A stretch of DNA of 64,000 nucleotides from positions 1,984,001-2,048,000 of the forward strand of contig NC_012108.1 of assembly GCF_000020365.1 (NCBI RefSeq), given 5' to 3'. Below, piece after piece: positions 52,982 through 62,206 of this stretch. The translations under genes were made by a program, and so were the position numbers. Position 1 is the first letter of the stretch. Every line of letters starts with the position of its first letter. A model generated the notes under the pieces. It saw only the letters and a program-made list of their open reading frames with translations, did no database searches and was not told where the DNA came from. The DNA comes from Desulforapulum autotrophicum HRM2. Its GTDB lineage: Bacteria; Desulfobacterota; Desulfobacteria; Desulfobacterales; Desulfobacteraceae.

Positions 52982-53021
52982 CAAGGAAAGCCTGGTCCCA
53001 TAGTGGGAAAGACTTTCCTTG
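52982..53021 (-). terminator. Terminator of the ATP synthase F0 operon
   Basis: CAAGGAAAG / CTTTCCTTG (9 bp) around a 22-base loop holding a small hairpin, read on the minus strand and followed by a short T-rich tail. Lies 33 bases after atpE. Confidence 0.6.
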
Positions 53022-53053
53022 CTGTGGTGAAACTATAGCTTGTGTCGCAGGGT

Positions 53054-53323
53054 TTAGTGACCCATTGCAACCTTTGCAAACTCAGCAGCCTGGGGGTGTG
53101 CGTAGATGAGGATCAGGGCAACAACGAGTGCATAGATACAGAGGGACTCGATCATGGCAAGACCGATCAAAAGAGTAACGGTTACCTTTCCTGAAGACTC
53201 AGGATTACGTGCGATACCCTGAACAGCACCACTGAGGCCCATTCCCTGACCAATACCACAACCAAATGCTGCGACTCCAATTGCAATACCTGCGGCCCAT
53301 ACACATGCGGTAAAAAAATCCAT
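53054..53323 (-). CDS. atpE: ATP synthase subunit c
   Basis: 89 residues, two-helix hairpin of the F0 rotor ring. TM1 contains [20 protein letters not shown] and TM2 [17 protein letters not shown] with the ion-carrying Glu. A Gln in TM1 and Glu-Ser in TM2 are the positions used by sodium-binding rings, though the nearby Thr of Ilyobacter type is Leu here, so ion choice is open. Follows atpB by about 105 bases. Confidence 0.96.
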   Translation of the reverse strand: MDFFTACVWAAGIAIGVAAFGCGIGQGMGLSGAVQGIARNPESSGKVTVTLLIGLAMIESLCIYALVVALILIYAHPQAAEFAKVAMGH

Positions 53324-53428
53324 TTTCTTCTCCTGTTACATTAAGATTATTGGGTTCATGCGGCTTCTTCCGGTCCCCGCATAACTATAAGCAGCTGTCA
53401 ACACCATGTTGACAGCTTTAGTTCGTTT

Positions 53429-54118
53429 TCAATGGGCGTGTTCCATGGCGCCGGTAAAGTACATGACCGATAGCAGGAAGAACACAAATGCCTGAACAAG
53501 GGCTACAAAGATACCAAGTGCCATGATGGGAAGGGGAGCAAAAAAGGCACCGGCAAGGCCGAACAGAATTCCGAGAACCAGCTCATGGCCCATCATGTTT
53601 CCGAAAAGACGGAAGGAGAGGGAGAGTATTCTGGCAAAGTGACCGATGAGCTCAATGGGAAGGATAATGGGTATCATCCACCAGACAGGGCCAATGAAAT
53701 GCTTGTAGTATTTTGCCCCGTGGTATTTAACCCCGATGACATGGGTAAATACAAAAACTGTCAATGCAAGGGCAGCAGTGGTATTGAGGTTGGCAGTGGG
53801 AGGAAAGAAACCGGGTACAAGGCCCACGAGGTTTCCTAAAAAGACAAACAAGAAGATGGACGCCACAAGGGGGAACAGCCATCTGCCTTCTTCACCGGTT
53901 ACATCCACCATGAATTCTTCCAGGCCGGAAATCAAAACCTCAAAAACGTTCTGGACAGGGCCGGGAACCATCTGGGTGTTTTTTCCTGCGAGCCATCCCA
54001 GGATGATGAGGATCGCCATGACAACCCACATGTAAATGACATGGACATTACTGTGGGCAAAATGCCCCAATCCTATCATTTCAAACAATTTTACAAAGAA
54101 TAGATATGGATGTTCCAC
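53429..54118 (-). CDS. atpB: ATP synthase subunit a
   Basis: 229 residues, the stator half-channel. Conserved Arg in LSLSFRLFGNMMGHE and the C-terminal VQAFVFFLLSVMYFTGA are intact. Directly preceded by atpI. F1 genes are not nearby, so the F0 a and c genes lie apart from the rest, as in many Desulfobacterota. Confidence 0.96.
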   Translation of the reverse strand: MEHPYLFFVKLFEMIGLGHFAHSNVHVIYMWVVMAILIILGWLAGKNTQMVPGPVQNVFEVLISGLEEFMVDVTGEEGRWLFPLVASIFLFVFLGNLVGLVPGFFPPTANLNTTAALALTVFVFTHVIGVKYHGAKYYKHFIGPVWWMIPIILPIELIGHFARILSLSFRLFGNMMGHELVLGILFGLAGAFFAPLPIMALGIFVALVQAFVFFLLSVMYFTGAMEHAH

Positions 54119-54523
54119 TTACACAGCCTCCTTGATAATGAGTCTTGTTAATTCAAGTGCAGTTGCTGCAAAAAAGCTGGCAACCACCACCGAAAGACCT
54201 GCTATGAGGCCTAACGGATCAACAATATTTTTTGAAATAAGCAGGAATAACATTACCCCGCTCAGTATAAACCGAAGGTAGTATTTAATGATGACGCCGT
54301 GGATGATGGAACGTCCTGCTGCAACAACCTGGGAACTGTTCTTGAAGGCCCGACGGATGGTGTGCTGGAGGGCCTGGAAGTTGAGGGTCACAATGAGGCC
54401 GCCGCAGAAGATCCCCAAGGCAAAATGTCGTGGGGTGTTGATAAAGGCAAGCAGGCTGACGACGCAGAAAATGTACCAGTTGGATTTTGAGATAAAAAGT
54501 ATCATGCGCTGTTGAATATTCAT
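54119..54523 (-). CDS. atpI: ATP synthase subunit I
   Basis: 134 residues with four spans (WYIFCVVSLLAFI, FALGIFCGGLIVTLNF, YYLRFILSGVMLFLLI, PLGLIAGLSVVVASFFAAT). Small F0 assembly/ion protein. Ends one base before atpB. Confidence 0.85.
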   Translation of the reverse strand: MNIQQRMILFISKSNWYIFCVVSLLAFINTPRHFALGIFCGGLIVTLNFQALQHTIRRAFKNSSQVVAAGRSIIHGVIIKYYLRFILSGVMLFLLISKNIVDPLGLIAGLSVVVASFFAATALELTRLIIKEAV

Positions 54524-54528
54524 AATCT

Positions 54529-54765
54529 CTAAAGCTTTCTGCTCCGTTTTGCCGCCATGACAAGATTCCTGAATCCTGCCGCTATCCCGAGTCCAAGAAA
54601 CACAAGGGTCAGAACCGGGGTGGTGTCAAATTTATTGTCCAGCCAGACACCAACGAAAAGTCCGATAAAAATTGAGATAGCTACTGAAAGTCCTAAACTG
54701 CTGTAGTAGGCAAGCTCCTTAATGTTCTTTGATGTCCCTTTTTTCATTTTAGGAGGAATTACCAT
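54529..54765 (-). CDS. atpZ: AtpZ-like F0F1 accessory protein
   Basis: 78 residues, two spans: YYSSLGLSVAISIFIGLFVGVWLD and VLTLVFLGLGIAAGFRNLV. Matches the AtpZ/AtpQ family (F0F1-ATPase gene 1), found upstream of atpI. Start 54765 or 54747 cannot be told apart; neither has a good ribosome site. Confidence 0.85.
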   Translation of the reverse strand: MVIPPKMKKGTSKNIKELAYYSSLGLSVAISIFIGLFVGVWLDNKFDTTPVLTLVFLGLGIAAGFRNLVMAAKRSRKL

Positions 54766-54797
54766 ATCAATTCTATCAAGTCAATGTGAAAAACAAA

Positions 54798-55844
54798 TTA
54801 TGTCACAACCAGATTGCCGCAGGAGTGGTCCTGACCGACTGTTCCCACAATTGCGGCGGCAATCCCCCTCTGGTTCATACGTTCAACGCAAGCCTTTGCG
54901 TTGTTTGAACCAATGGAAAAAAGCAGACCACCCGAGGTCTGTGGGTCGAACATTAGGTCCTGAACAATGGGGTCGATACCCTTGTCCATGGTTGTGTCCT
55001 TTTTGCAAAAGGACCGGTTTCGAAAGGTTCCAGCCGGTACCATACCTATCATTGCGTATTCCTTTGCCCCTTCTATAACGGGTACCTTGTCGGAGAAAAG
55101 GTGCATGGTTTTTTTTGATCCTCGGGCCATTTCAAGCAAGTGGCCAACAAGTCCAAATCCTGTGACATCGGTGCATGCGCTGACCGGGTAGTCAAGGAGG
55201 ATCTCGCAGGCGATTTTGTTGAGCTGGATCATGGTGCTGACAAGACCTCTTATATGGCTGTCAGAGGCAAGCTTTCCCTTGACTGCCGTGGCAAGTATGC
55301 CCACGCCAACGGGCTTTGTTAAAATCAGCACCTCGTCTGTTCTTGCCCCCCTGTTGGTCAGCACCCGGTCGGGATGGACAAGGCCTGTGACAGACAGTCC
55401 ATATTTGAACTCAGGGTCATTGACACTGTGTCCCCCCACAAGGGTTGCGCCGGCTTCTTCAATTTTGTCGATTCCACCCTGGAGCGTCTCCTGGAGTATG
55501 GCCTCGTCAAGATCCTCTTCAGGAAAGCAGACAATGTTCATGGCAGTCAGCGGGACACCGCCCATGGCATAAACGTCGCTCAGGGCGTTGGCCGCAGCCA
55601 CCTGCCCGAATTCATAGGGTGAATTGGTGACCGGCGTCAGAAAATCCAGGGTCTGGATCAGGGCTGTGGTGTCGTTAATGCGGAACACGCCTGCATCATC
55701 ACCGGTTTCAAGGCCCACAATGAGATTTGGGTGACTCTTGACCTTTAAATTTTTTACAATGCGATCCAGAACCTCTGGATCAATCTTGGCCCCTCAACCG
55801 GCTGCCTTTACCTTTTCGGTTAAACATACATTTTGTTGTGTCAT
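54798..55844 (-). CDS. selD: Selenide, water dikinase with selenocysteine at the active site
   Basis: Makes selenophosphate from selenide and ATP, the selenium donor for selenocysteine. 348 residues. Starts at ATG 55844 (GAGGG upstream), and codon 17 is TGA (55796-55794) in KVKAAG-U-GAKI, where other SelD proteins have Cys or Sec. A SECIS-type hairpin follows 12 bases later (55781-55763). A plain reading frame begins only at 55718, so the true gene is easily misread as truncated. Other signatures: GDDAGVFRI, TPVTNSPYEFGQVAAANALSDVYAMGG, VGGHS, TDVTGFGLVGHLLEM, DPQTSGGLL. It lies between pgeF and atpZ. Confidence 0.97.
55763..55781 (-). promoter_or_regulatory. Bacterial SECIS hairpin of selD
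   Basis: GATCCAGA, loop GGT, TCTGGATC: a perfect 8-bp stem 12 bases after the TGA, as expected for the SelB-binding element (GGU in the apical loop). Confidence 0.85.
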
Positions 55845-55857
55845 TTTTACCCTCTAA

Positions 55858-56670
55858 TTAGAGTCCGGTTTTGCTTGTTGACGTTATTTTGATAATGGCG
55901 GCGAATCTGCCTGTGGTGTTATTGTTCCTGTAAGAAAAAAAAGCATCGGCGGAACATTTGGTGCATACGCCTGCCAGGGTAATGTTTTCAGGTGCGACAC
56001 CTTTGTTTATGAGCTGGTCCTGACTGATACGCCAGAAGTCAAAATGGTCTTTCTCGTCTTTATACTGCCACAGGTGGGCCGGGATTTCCTGGGTGTAGTT
56101 GATAAATTCAGAACAGCAGGGCCCCAGGGACGGCCCGATTCCGGCAAGGATATCTTTGGGATTTGATCCAAAATTTTCGTACATGGCATCGACACTCTTG
56201 CCGATGATGTTGCTGATGCTGCCCTTCCATCCGGAATGAATATTGGCCACCACCTTTTTTACCGGGTCCACAAGAAGAACCGGCTGGCAGTCTGCCACCT
56301 GGATGGCAAGGGCAAGGTTGGGAATGTTGGTGACCAGGGCATCGGCAACCTGAACGCCAACGGTGTCCCGGGTGTACTCGTCCCTGCTTCCCTGAAGGAC
56401 GAGCACCGTGTCTGAGTGGACCTGGTTAAGATAGATGCAGGGGCTGTTGCCCAGGGTTTCAGCGATAATCTGCCTGTTCTTTTCCACCATTTGTCTGTCG
56501 TCTCCGGTGGAAAGCCCGACGTTAAGGGAGCCAAAAGGGGCGGCGCTCTGCCCGCCCATCCGGGTGAAAATTCCATGGACCACAAACGAAAGCGCTCTAA
56601 AGGGGTTGAATTCAAGGTGAAGCGTTCCCTTTTTTCCTCTGACCATTGTGGTGGCTGGTTTTTTATCCAA
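55858..56670 (-). CDS. pgeF: YfiH/PgeF-type laccase-domain protein
   Basis: 270 residues. Multi-copper polyphenol-oxidase-like (Cu-oxidase_4); E. coli PgeF/YfiH is linked to peptidoglycan-precursor editing, others act as purine nucleoside enzymes. Signatures: LNQVHSDTV, QVADCQPVLLVDP, VANIHSGWKGSISNI, IGPSLGPCCSEF (zinc His/Cys). The start is TTG 56670 overlapping rfaE2; ATG 56646 is the alternative. Confidence 0.9.
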   Translation of the reverse strand: MDKKPATTMVRGKKGTLHLEFNPFRALSFVVHGIFTRMGGQSAAPFGSLNVGLSTGDDRQMVEKNRQIIAETLGNSPCIYLNQVHSDTVLVLQGSRDEYTRDTVGVQVADALVTNIPNLALAIQVADCQPVLLVDPVKKVVANIHSGWKGSISNIIGKSVDAMYENFGSNPKDILAGIGPSLGPCCSEFINYTQEIPAHLWQYKDEKDHFDFWRISQDQLINKGVAPENITLAGVCTKCSADAFFSYRNNNTTGRFAAIIKITSTSKTGL

Positions 56671-57169
56671 AGGTTTTTAATATCCTTTCAATAATAAGGG
56701 TGGTCGAGATTTCAGGTTCCAGTGTTATTCTTACAACCCTGCCGTTGTTCGCTTTTACAAAATCACCGCCTATGATTTTATCCTCGGACCAGTCTGCACC
56801 CTTGGCAAGGACGTGGGGGACGACCATTCTTATCAGGTCTTCAGGGTCGGGCTCGTCAAAGAGTACCACATAGTCCACACAGGCCAGGGCCGCAATCACC
56901 TGGGCCCGTTGGCGCTCGTTGATGATGGGCCGCTTGTCTCCCTTGATCTTTCGGACAGAATTATCTGAATTGAGTCCAAGGATCAGAATGTCTCCCTGGG
57001 CGGCTGCGGCCTCAAGATAGTTGACATGGCCAGCATGGAGGATATCAAAACAACCGTTGGTAAAGACGATTGTTTTGTTTCTATCCCGTTCTGCCTCAGC
57101 AATGGCTTTGATTTCAGATCGAAGGACAATTTTGTTTGTCAGCTTATTTTCCATGGGGGAGTGGTCCAT
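56663..57169 (-). CDS. rfaE2: D-glycero-beta-D-manno-heptose 1-phosphate adenylyltransferase
   Basis: 168 residues. Activates heptose-1-phosphate with ATP on the route to ADP-heptose for lipopolysaccharide core. Nucleotidyltransferase motifs VFTNGCFDILHAGHVNYL, NSDNSVRKIKG and the GGDFV block are intact. Stand-alone second domain of HldE. ATG 57169 overlaps the thioesterase stop. Confidence 0.92.
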   Translation of the reverse strand: MDHSPMENKLTNKIVLRSEIKAIAEAERDRNKTIVFTNGCFDILHAGHVNYLEAAAAQGDILILGLNSDNSVRKIKGDKRPIINERQRAQVIAALACVDYVVLFDEPDPEDLIRMVVPHVLAKGADWSEDKIIGGDFVKANNGRVVRITLEPEISTTLIIERILKTFG

Positions 57170-57675
57170 CAATCTGTACAGTGTTTGGCGTTGTCCTGGC
57201 AGATTTTCTCGCTTTTTTTTTCTGCAAGCCTTGCCTTCCGGCGCCTGATAGCTTCCCTGTTTCGCCGTTTCTGATCGGCGGTCTTCAGGTTAAGGCGTGG
57301 CACGGGTACTGGTCTGAAATCGTCTCCAAGGGCAACAAAGGTCAGATAGGCTGATCCTGTATGGGTTTTCTTTCCCGTTAGCAGGTCTTCGGTTTCAACC
57401 CGAACCCCAATTTCCATGGACGTTTCACCCACATTGTTGATACTTGCCTGGAAGGTCACCAGATTACCAATCTGGACAGGGTTATGAAAGTCCAGGCGGT
57501 CAATGGAGGCTGTCACGCAGATTTTTTTAGTGTGTCTTACGGCAACTACACCTGCTGCATTGTCAATTTGTTTCATGATCACACCACCGTGGACCAGCCC
57601 GGCGGGATTGGCGTCCTGGGGTTGCATGACCTGTGAAAGGGTCACCGAGCTTTCTTCGATTGTTTTCGGGCTCAT
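57169..57675 (-). CDS. Acyl-CoA thioesterase (hotdog fold)
   Basis: 168 residues. YciA/ACOT-like hotdog thioesterase: MQPQDANPAGLVHGGVIMKQIDNAAGVVAVRH with the HGG-type active-site sequence, DFHNPVQIGNLVTF, and ETSMEIGVRVETEDL. The C-terminus has an added Lys/Arg-rich tail. First gene of the leftward cluster ending at atpE. Confidence 0.9.
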   Translation of the reverse strand: MSPKTIEESSVTLSQVMQPQDANPAGLVHGGVIMKQIDNAAGVVAVRHTKKICVTASIDRLDFHNPVQIGNLVTFQASINNVGETSMEIGVRVETEDLLTGKKTHTGSAYLTFVALGDDFRPVPVPRLNLKTADQKRRNREAIRRRKARLAEKKSEKICQDNAKHCTD

Positions 57676-58051
57676 AAATGTTCCTCGTTACAGGTGTTGA
57701 TATGAAAATTTTCAGTAATGAATAGCCTGTGATTAATAAAGGGTAACCCCTTACTTTTCTGGGGGGAATCCCAAAGTCTACCATTCTTATGGATATCATA
57801 AAGGCTCTATGGTTCTGAGCCGCTTAAAGATCACAAAAGAGAAGTCTTTCAATAACCAGGGAGAAAATGTAAACCATACGACTTTGGATTGCAAGCAGCA
57901 TCTGGTTCTTATTTTAAAATGTGTGGAGATTTGCAGGAATCTTAAAGTGGCGAACAGCCATCAGGGGTTTCAACAGGGGACGGGCATTTGAAAAAAATAG
58001 CCTCGTTTTGTGATATGGATTGTGTTTCATGGTATTTCACTATGAAATTGA
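57676..58051. other. Intergenic region between the thioesterase gene and selC
   Basis: No gene recognised; one short frame at 57809-57991 lacks a ribosome site and family. The region is the chromosomal flank of the selC island. Confidence 0.5.
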
Positions 58052-58119
58052 TGGCGGAAGTGCATGGGAATCGAACCCACCCGGGACGGTTTTAGCGCCC
58101 CACATCGGATTTGAAGTCC
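58052..58119 (-). repeat. 3' fragment of tRNA-Sec (selC), att site of the island
   Basis: On the minus strand: GGACTTCAAATCC (anticodon loop with TCA), the long variable arm, GGGTTCGATTCCC T arm and GCACTTCC + GCCA. No matching 5' half (expected GGAAGTGC) follows up to 58200. So the tRNA-Sec gene is split here, and its rebuilt copy should lie at the island's far end, beyond 64000. Confidence 0.85.
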
Positions 58120-58384
58120 CGACTTGGCACCTGTAAGTCCCTTGCTATTCCTGCCTATTGGCACTCTTACATTAATACAGTCAACATACGGTCAACAAAG
58201 TCTTCCTTTAAGTAGGTTCAGTTACCTGCCATTGCCTGGAAGCATCATAGCATATTATGCCGATACGTAAAGCCTGGAATGATGTGTTTATGAAGATGGT
58301 CAGCTTCAACAACCCCAGCATTAAGGTTGTCTCATGGAATAAATAGGAAGGGTGTTAAGAATATGTAGTCATGCTAGAATATCA

Positions 58385-58398
58385 ATTACATTGCATCA
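58385..58398 (+). repeat. 14-bp repeat, copy 1
   Basis: ATTACATTGCATCA, repeated exactly at 59723-59736, both in AT-rich gaps. Confidence 0.5.
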
Positions 58399-58456
58399 TA
58401 GATGGAAGTAGAGTCTCTTTTATTGTGGTCTACTGATAAACTTAAGGAGGCTAACA

Positions 58457-58501
58457 ATGGCAGCTTCAACACTGATTGGAGATGGTAGGAAGCATCAGTA
58501 G
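58457..58501 (+). CDS. 14-residue peptide with strong ribosome site
   Basis: AAGGAGG is followed after six bases by ATG and MAASTLIGDGRKHQ. A perfect ribosome site on a lone short frame suggests a leader peptide or an old gene start cut off by mutation. No downstream frame continues it. Confidence 0.3.
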   Translation: MAASTLIGDGRKHQ

Positions 58502-58959
58502 TACCAAAAGATAACATAAGATGAAAAATTTTAGTCCAGTTATGGACGATGGGTTATCCCCTTAATGCGAACAATTATATTCCCCCATGAGTCCCTTTTT
58601 GATGCCCGAATAAAGGCGTTTGAACTACCCCTATATCACTCATTAAACAGCACGCAAACCCTTGATAAAAGGTCAAATACGAGCTCTGAGAGCAGGTGAG
58701 GGCAAGGGCTTTTCTCGTTCATCTCCAATTGACCGGGTGACACTCCATACCTCTTGGTGTCTCTGGTGTGTCTCTCAAGCTATACATTATGATACTGAAA
58801 AGGTGTACCCTATTCACAGGACTCTTGGTGTCTCACAAAGTCTATCTCAACAAAAAGAAACGTTATTCTCAAATAGTCCTAGACATGTTGAGATTGATTT
58901 GCTAGGGTCTTTTTCACAGGACATAGTAAATGAATTAACCAGCTATCAAGGAGAAGGAC

Positions 58960-59565
58960 ATGAAGGCAGCCAAGGGAATGAAGGTAGGTTACATCAGGGT
59001 ATCAAGCACTGGACAGAACGTAGACAGACAGGTGGATGGATTCAACACTCTTGATCTTGATAAGGTGTTCACTGATAAGGTATCAGGTGCCACCACAGAC
59101 AGGCCTGAATTAAAAGCCTGCCTTGAGTACCTCAGAGAAAATGATACCCTTTATATATACAGCATGGACCGGTTAGCAAGGAACTTGATTGACCTTCAGT
59201 GCATCGTCAATGAACTTACCGGGCGTGGTGTTAGTATCAAGTTTATCAAAGAGCAGCTTACCTTTGAACAGAATGGTGGGAACCCCATGAACACTTTATT
59301 GCTACAGGTCATGGGTGCCTTTGCTGAGTTCGAGAGAAGCTTGATCAAGGAACGTCAGATGGAAGGGATTCAATCAGCTAAAACCAAAGGTGTTAAGTTC
59401 GGACGTAAGGCAAAGCTTGCACCTGAGCAGGTAGCAGAGATTAAGACCCGGTTAGAAGCAAATCCTTTAGTGAAGAAAGTAGACTTGATGGAGGAGTATA
59501 GCATCAGCCGGGCGACCTTGTACCGTGTTTTAAGTTGCATCAATGGTAAGGAGAAAGCAGCATAG
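58960..59565 (+). CDS. Serine recombinase (resolvase/invertase family)
   Basis: 201 residues, AAGGAGAAGGAC before ATG. Catalytic domain: VGYIRVSSTGQNVDRQ (Ser nucleophile in RVSS), SMDRLARNLIDL, GGNPMNTLLLQVMGAFAEFERSLIKERQMEGI, and a C-terminal helix-turn-helix NPLVKKVDLMEEYSISRATLYRVL. Length and order are those of Tn3-type resolvases and DNA invertases. It may resolve or invert a piece of the island. No crossover site evident. Confidence 0.92.
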   Translation: MKAAKGMKVGYIRVSSTGQNVDRQVDGFNTLDLDKVFTDKVSGATTDRPELKACLEYLRENDTLYIYSMDRLARNLIDLQCIVNELTGRGVSIKFIKEQLTFEQNGGNPMNTLLLQVMGAFAEFERSLIKERQMEGIQSAKTKGVKFGRKAKLAPEQVAEIKTRLEANPLVKKVDLMEEYSISRATLYRVLSCINGKEKAA

Positions 59566-59596
59566 TATAAACAACATACAACCTGTTTAACCATTT

Positions 59597-59636
59597 AAGC
59601 CTCAGTGTGTCTCTATAGATGCTTGGGGCTTTTCTA
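59597..59636 (+). terminator. Intrinsic terminator after the recombinase
   Basis: AAGCCTCAG with CTTGGGGCTT around a 17-base loop, followed by TTTC and T-rich sequence. Read on the plus strand. Confidence 0.55.
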
Positions 59637-59699
59637 TTTCTGGCCTGGTTCTGTCTCACACGTGTGACAAAAAACATCCATGATTAAATATTAACAACC

Positions 59700-59723
59700 T
59701 GCCATATCAACCTTGATATGGCA
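59700..59723. promoter_or_regulatory. 11-bp palindrome upstream of the ATPase gene
   Basis: TGCCATATCAA, CC, TTGATATGGCA: 11-bp perfect inverted repeat. It ends where the 14-bp repeat copy at 59723-59736 begins. Operator-like; about 215 bases before the gene at 59938. Confidence 0.55.
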
Positions 59724-59937
59724 TTACATTGCATCAATAGATAAGAGCTAAAAGATAATCGTCAGCAATCTGCAACACCCACCACTCCACTCCATAAGCA
59801 AATTACAAGATCTATCCAATCAAGAAGCACACCAACCAAAGCCATCAAGTGGACAAAGACTGGTAGGGCGAAAGCTCATCCTCTCTTTGTTCGTTAATTA
59901 ATAGGTCTCTCATGGGAGTCAAACATAAGGAGGATAC

Positions 59938-61239
59938 ATGACATTATTAAAATCTACATCAAGATCAACATCAGCAATAGAGCGCTTGATATTCAACACC
60001 TCTATTCAAGCCACTGACTTTACAATACTTGAGGGCATTTGTGGAGTCGGCAAGTCCACCAGAATGATCAAGTACATCAGGGAGAACATAGAGGAAAGAT
60101 ATTTGGTTGTATTGCCTTTGCTTGATGAAATAGAAAGGTATCAAGAAAAACTACCGGAGTTAACTTTTAAGGTGCCATTGGAAAACAATAGTACGAAGAC
60201 AGAACAATTCAAGAATTTCCTCAGGGATAAGAGCAACATCCTTTGTACTCATGCCCTGTTTAGCCTTTGGGATACAGAGATTGAGGGGCTTATTGCGGAG
60301 GCCGGGTATCATATTATTATTGATGAAGAAGTCGGTATTATTGAATCAGTTGGTATCAATGCCAAAGTAATCGAGAACTTAATGAAGTTAAAATACATCA
60401 GTATTGATTCAGGCACAGGGCTTGTAACATGGGATTATGAAGAGTCTGGATATGATTATAACGGAGAGAAGGAACACCAAATGGTTATCAGTAAAGCTAA
60501 ATCTGGTTCCTTGTACTGCTTTGATGATAAGTTCTTTGTGTATGAGCTACCCTATAGACTATTCATAATAGGGGATAAATACACGATTATGACCTATCTT
60601 TTCAAAGGGAATTTCATGGATGCCTATTTTAATAGCCATAGTATTAAGTACAATATTAAACAGATTGATCCAGAGGAAGCAAGGAGTATAAAGGAACGAG
60701 CCAGGGAATTGATTGAGTTTGTACCCATGACAGCCAACATGAAGAACATCTGCAATAAACATAAAAGGAGCAAGCCCTTCAGCAAGGGCTTTATTGAAAG
60801 GATGACTCATAAAGAACGAAAGTCTTTCTGTGATGGTATTAGGAACATAGTCTATAAGCGAGAAAAATACGATATAGAAAGGGTCATGATAACTTGCTTT
60901 AAGTGTTTTATGAAAACCGATGACGATAAAGTACCCAAGAAGAACATGATGCCAAGAAGCATGTATACGTGTTTGGTTCCTATGAATGCACGTGGAAGCA
61001 ATCAATGGATTGACCGGGACTTCGTTATACACATGGTAGACCATTACCCTGAACCAAGCCTTGATAAATACATGCATGCAAGGTCTAATGGCTCTTACAA
61101 TCCTGATATCTACGCATTGTCAATGCTTGTCCAGTACATATTCAGGTCTGCAATTCGGGATAAGAAGCATATAAAGCTTATGATATGTTCACCCAGAATG
61201 GAGAAGCTATTCAAAAACTGGTTAGCTAAGCCCGAGTAG
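59938..61239 (+). CDS. P-loop ATPase of the island, helicase-like
   Basis: 433 residues from ATG 59938 (AAGGAGGATAC upstream). Walker A GICGVGKST near residue 39 and a Walker B-like IIIDEEVG near residue 125. The tail LVQYIFRSAIRDKKHIKLMICSPRMEKLF recalls the arginine-finger region of helicase-like phage ATPases. No close family recognised. May drive replication or packaging of the island. AT-rich. Confidence 0.65.
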   Translation: MTLLKSTSRSTSAIERLIFNTSIQATDFTILEGICGVGKSTRMIKYIRENIEERYLVVLPLLDEIERYQEKLPELTFKVPLENNSTKTEQFKNFLRDKSNILCTHALFSLWDTEIEGLIAEAGYHIIIDEEVGIIESVGINAKVIENLMKLKYISIDSGTGLVTWDYEESGYDYNGEKEHQMVISKAKSGSLYCFDDKFFVYELPYRLFIIGDKYTIMTYLFKGNFMDAYFNSHSIKYNIKQIDPEEARSIKERARELIEFVPMTANMKNICNKHKRSKPFSKGFIERMTHKERKSFCDGIRNIVYKREKYDIERVMITCFKCFMKTDDDKVPKKNMMPRSMYTCLVPMNARGSNQWIDRDFVIHMVDHYPEPSLDKYMHARSNGSYNPDIYALSMLVQYIFRSAIRDKKHIKLMICSPRMEKLFKNWLAKPE

Positions 61240-62206
61240 TGATGTTAGATCAATGTTTTCTATGTTAGATTTGATTCATGAAATCATGTCGTTTTGAAAC
61301 GACACTCAAGCTGGTGTAGTTGATCATGTAACTATTTGAATTTATTAATTATATTTCCACGACCCTTAAAGGAAGATTCTTAAATGATAGCTTTTGAGGG
61401 CCACTTTTAGAACCCTTAATCAAGATAGAAAATTCTGGCATGCTGCCATCCAAAGATACTTGTCGATGCAAGAGAGAACAAGCAACAACGGCTTTGTTGT
61501 TCTTTGATTGCTATTCTCATCTGCATCGTACTTGTCTATTTAAGAGAGTAGAGATGCAAGAACAAACAACAAACAAGATGCCAAGGAAGTCAGGCAAGAC
61601 AAGCTAAGGGGGATTCTACTGCTTTTGAAACCCTGCTCCATGCAATGGAGAGTACAGAAGATGCAATCAATCATCAAGGGTAGAAGAGAAGCAGAAGAGG
61701 CATATATAAGGGGTAGTACCTTAAGGCTCAAGCCACTGCTTTCTTCTATCTACATATATTGAAGTGCTATAACATCCTATAAAACCTTAACCAGTGAAGA
61801 GGGGAACACAGAAGTAGTTCCCCAGCTATCTTCTCTTGATGTGTAGGACTCTCTATGCTGTTCCAGGTTCTCTATGCTCTTTTCTCTTGCCTCTATCTGT
61901 TATTTTTTAGAGAGTCAAGGACGGCAAGCCTCAATGATGAATGAGCCTAAGAATGACAACAGGTGCAGGGCGTATAGAAACTTCTTTACTTAAGTTCCAC
62001 TGGCTGATACTAACTTATCGTCCAAGATTTTAAAAGGTTCTGGTGGCATCATGTGGTCTTAACTGAGGGCAATGCAAATGTTTATAGTTTTCAAACAATC
62101 AGTGCGTAGGGTGGCACTATTCAGCATCCTGTTTATTAATTCTATGTCTGTAGTCATTTTCCCAACCAACCAAGTCTCACATGAGAGATAAACAAGGAGA
62201 GATACA
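61240..62206. other. Long intergenic region with repeats
   Basis: Nearly 1 kb with no recognisable gene. It has TGTCGTTT / AAACGACA (8-bp palindrome near 61286-61303), an imperfect long hairpin between GATGCA (about 61463) and TGCATC (about 61525), repeated GATGCAAGA units near 61463 and 61553, and repeated CTCTATGCT near 61853 and 61873. It could hold an origin or a structured RNA. Confidence 0.45.

Noticed and set aside
54798-55718. SelD starting at 55718
   Set aside because: It lacks the active-site region; the in-frame TGA is selenocysteine with a SECIS hairpin, so the gene starts at 55844.
58662-59054. Possible 130-residue gene before the recombinase
   Set aside because: It overlaps the recombinase start in another frame, with no ribosome site or recognisable domain.
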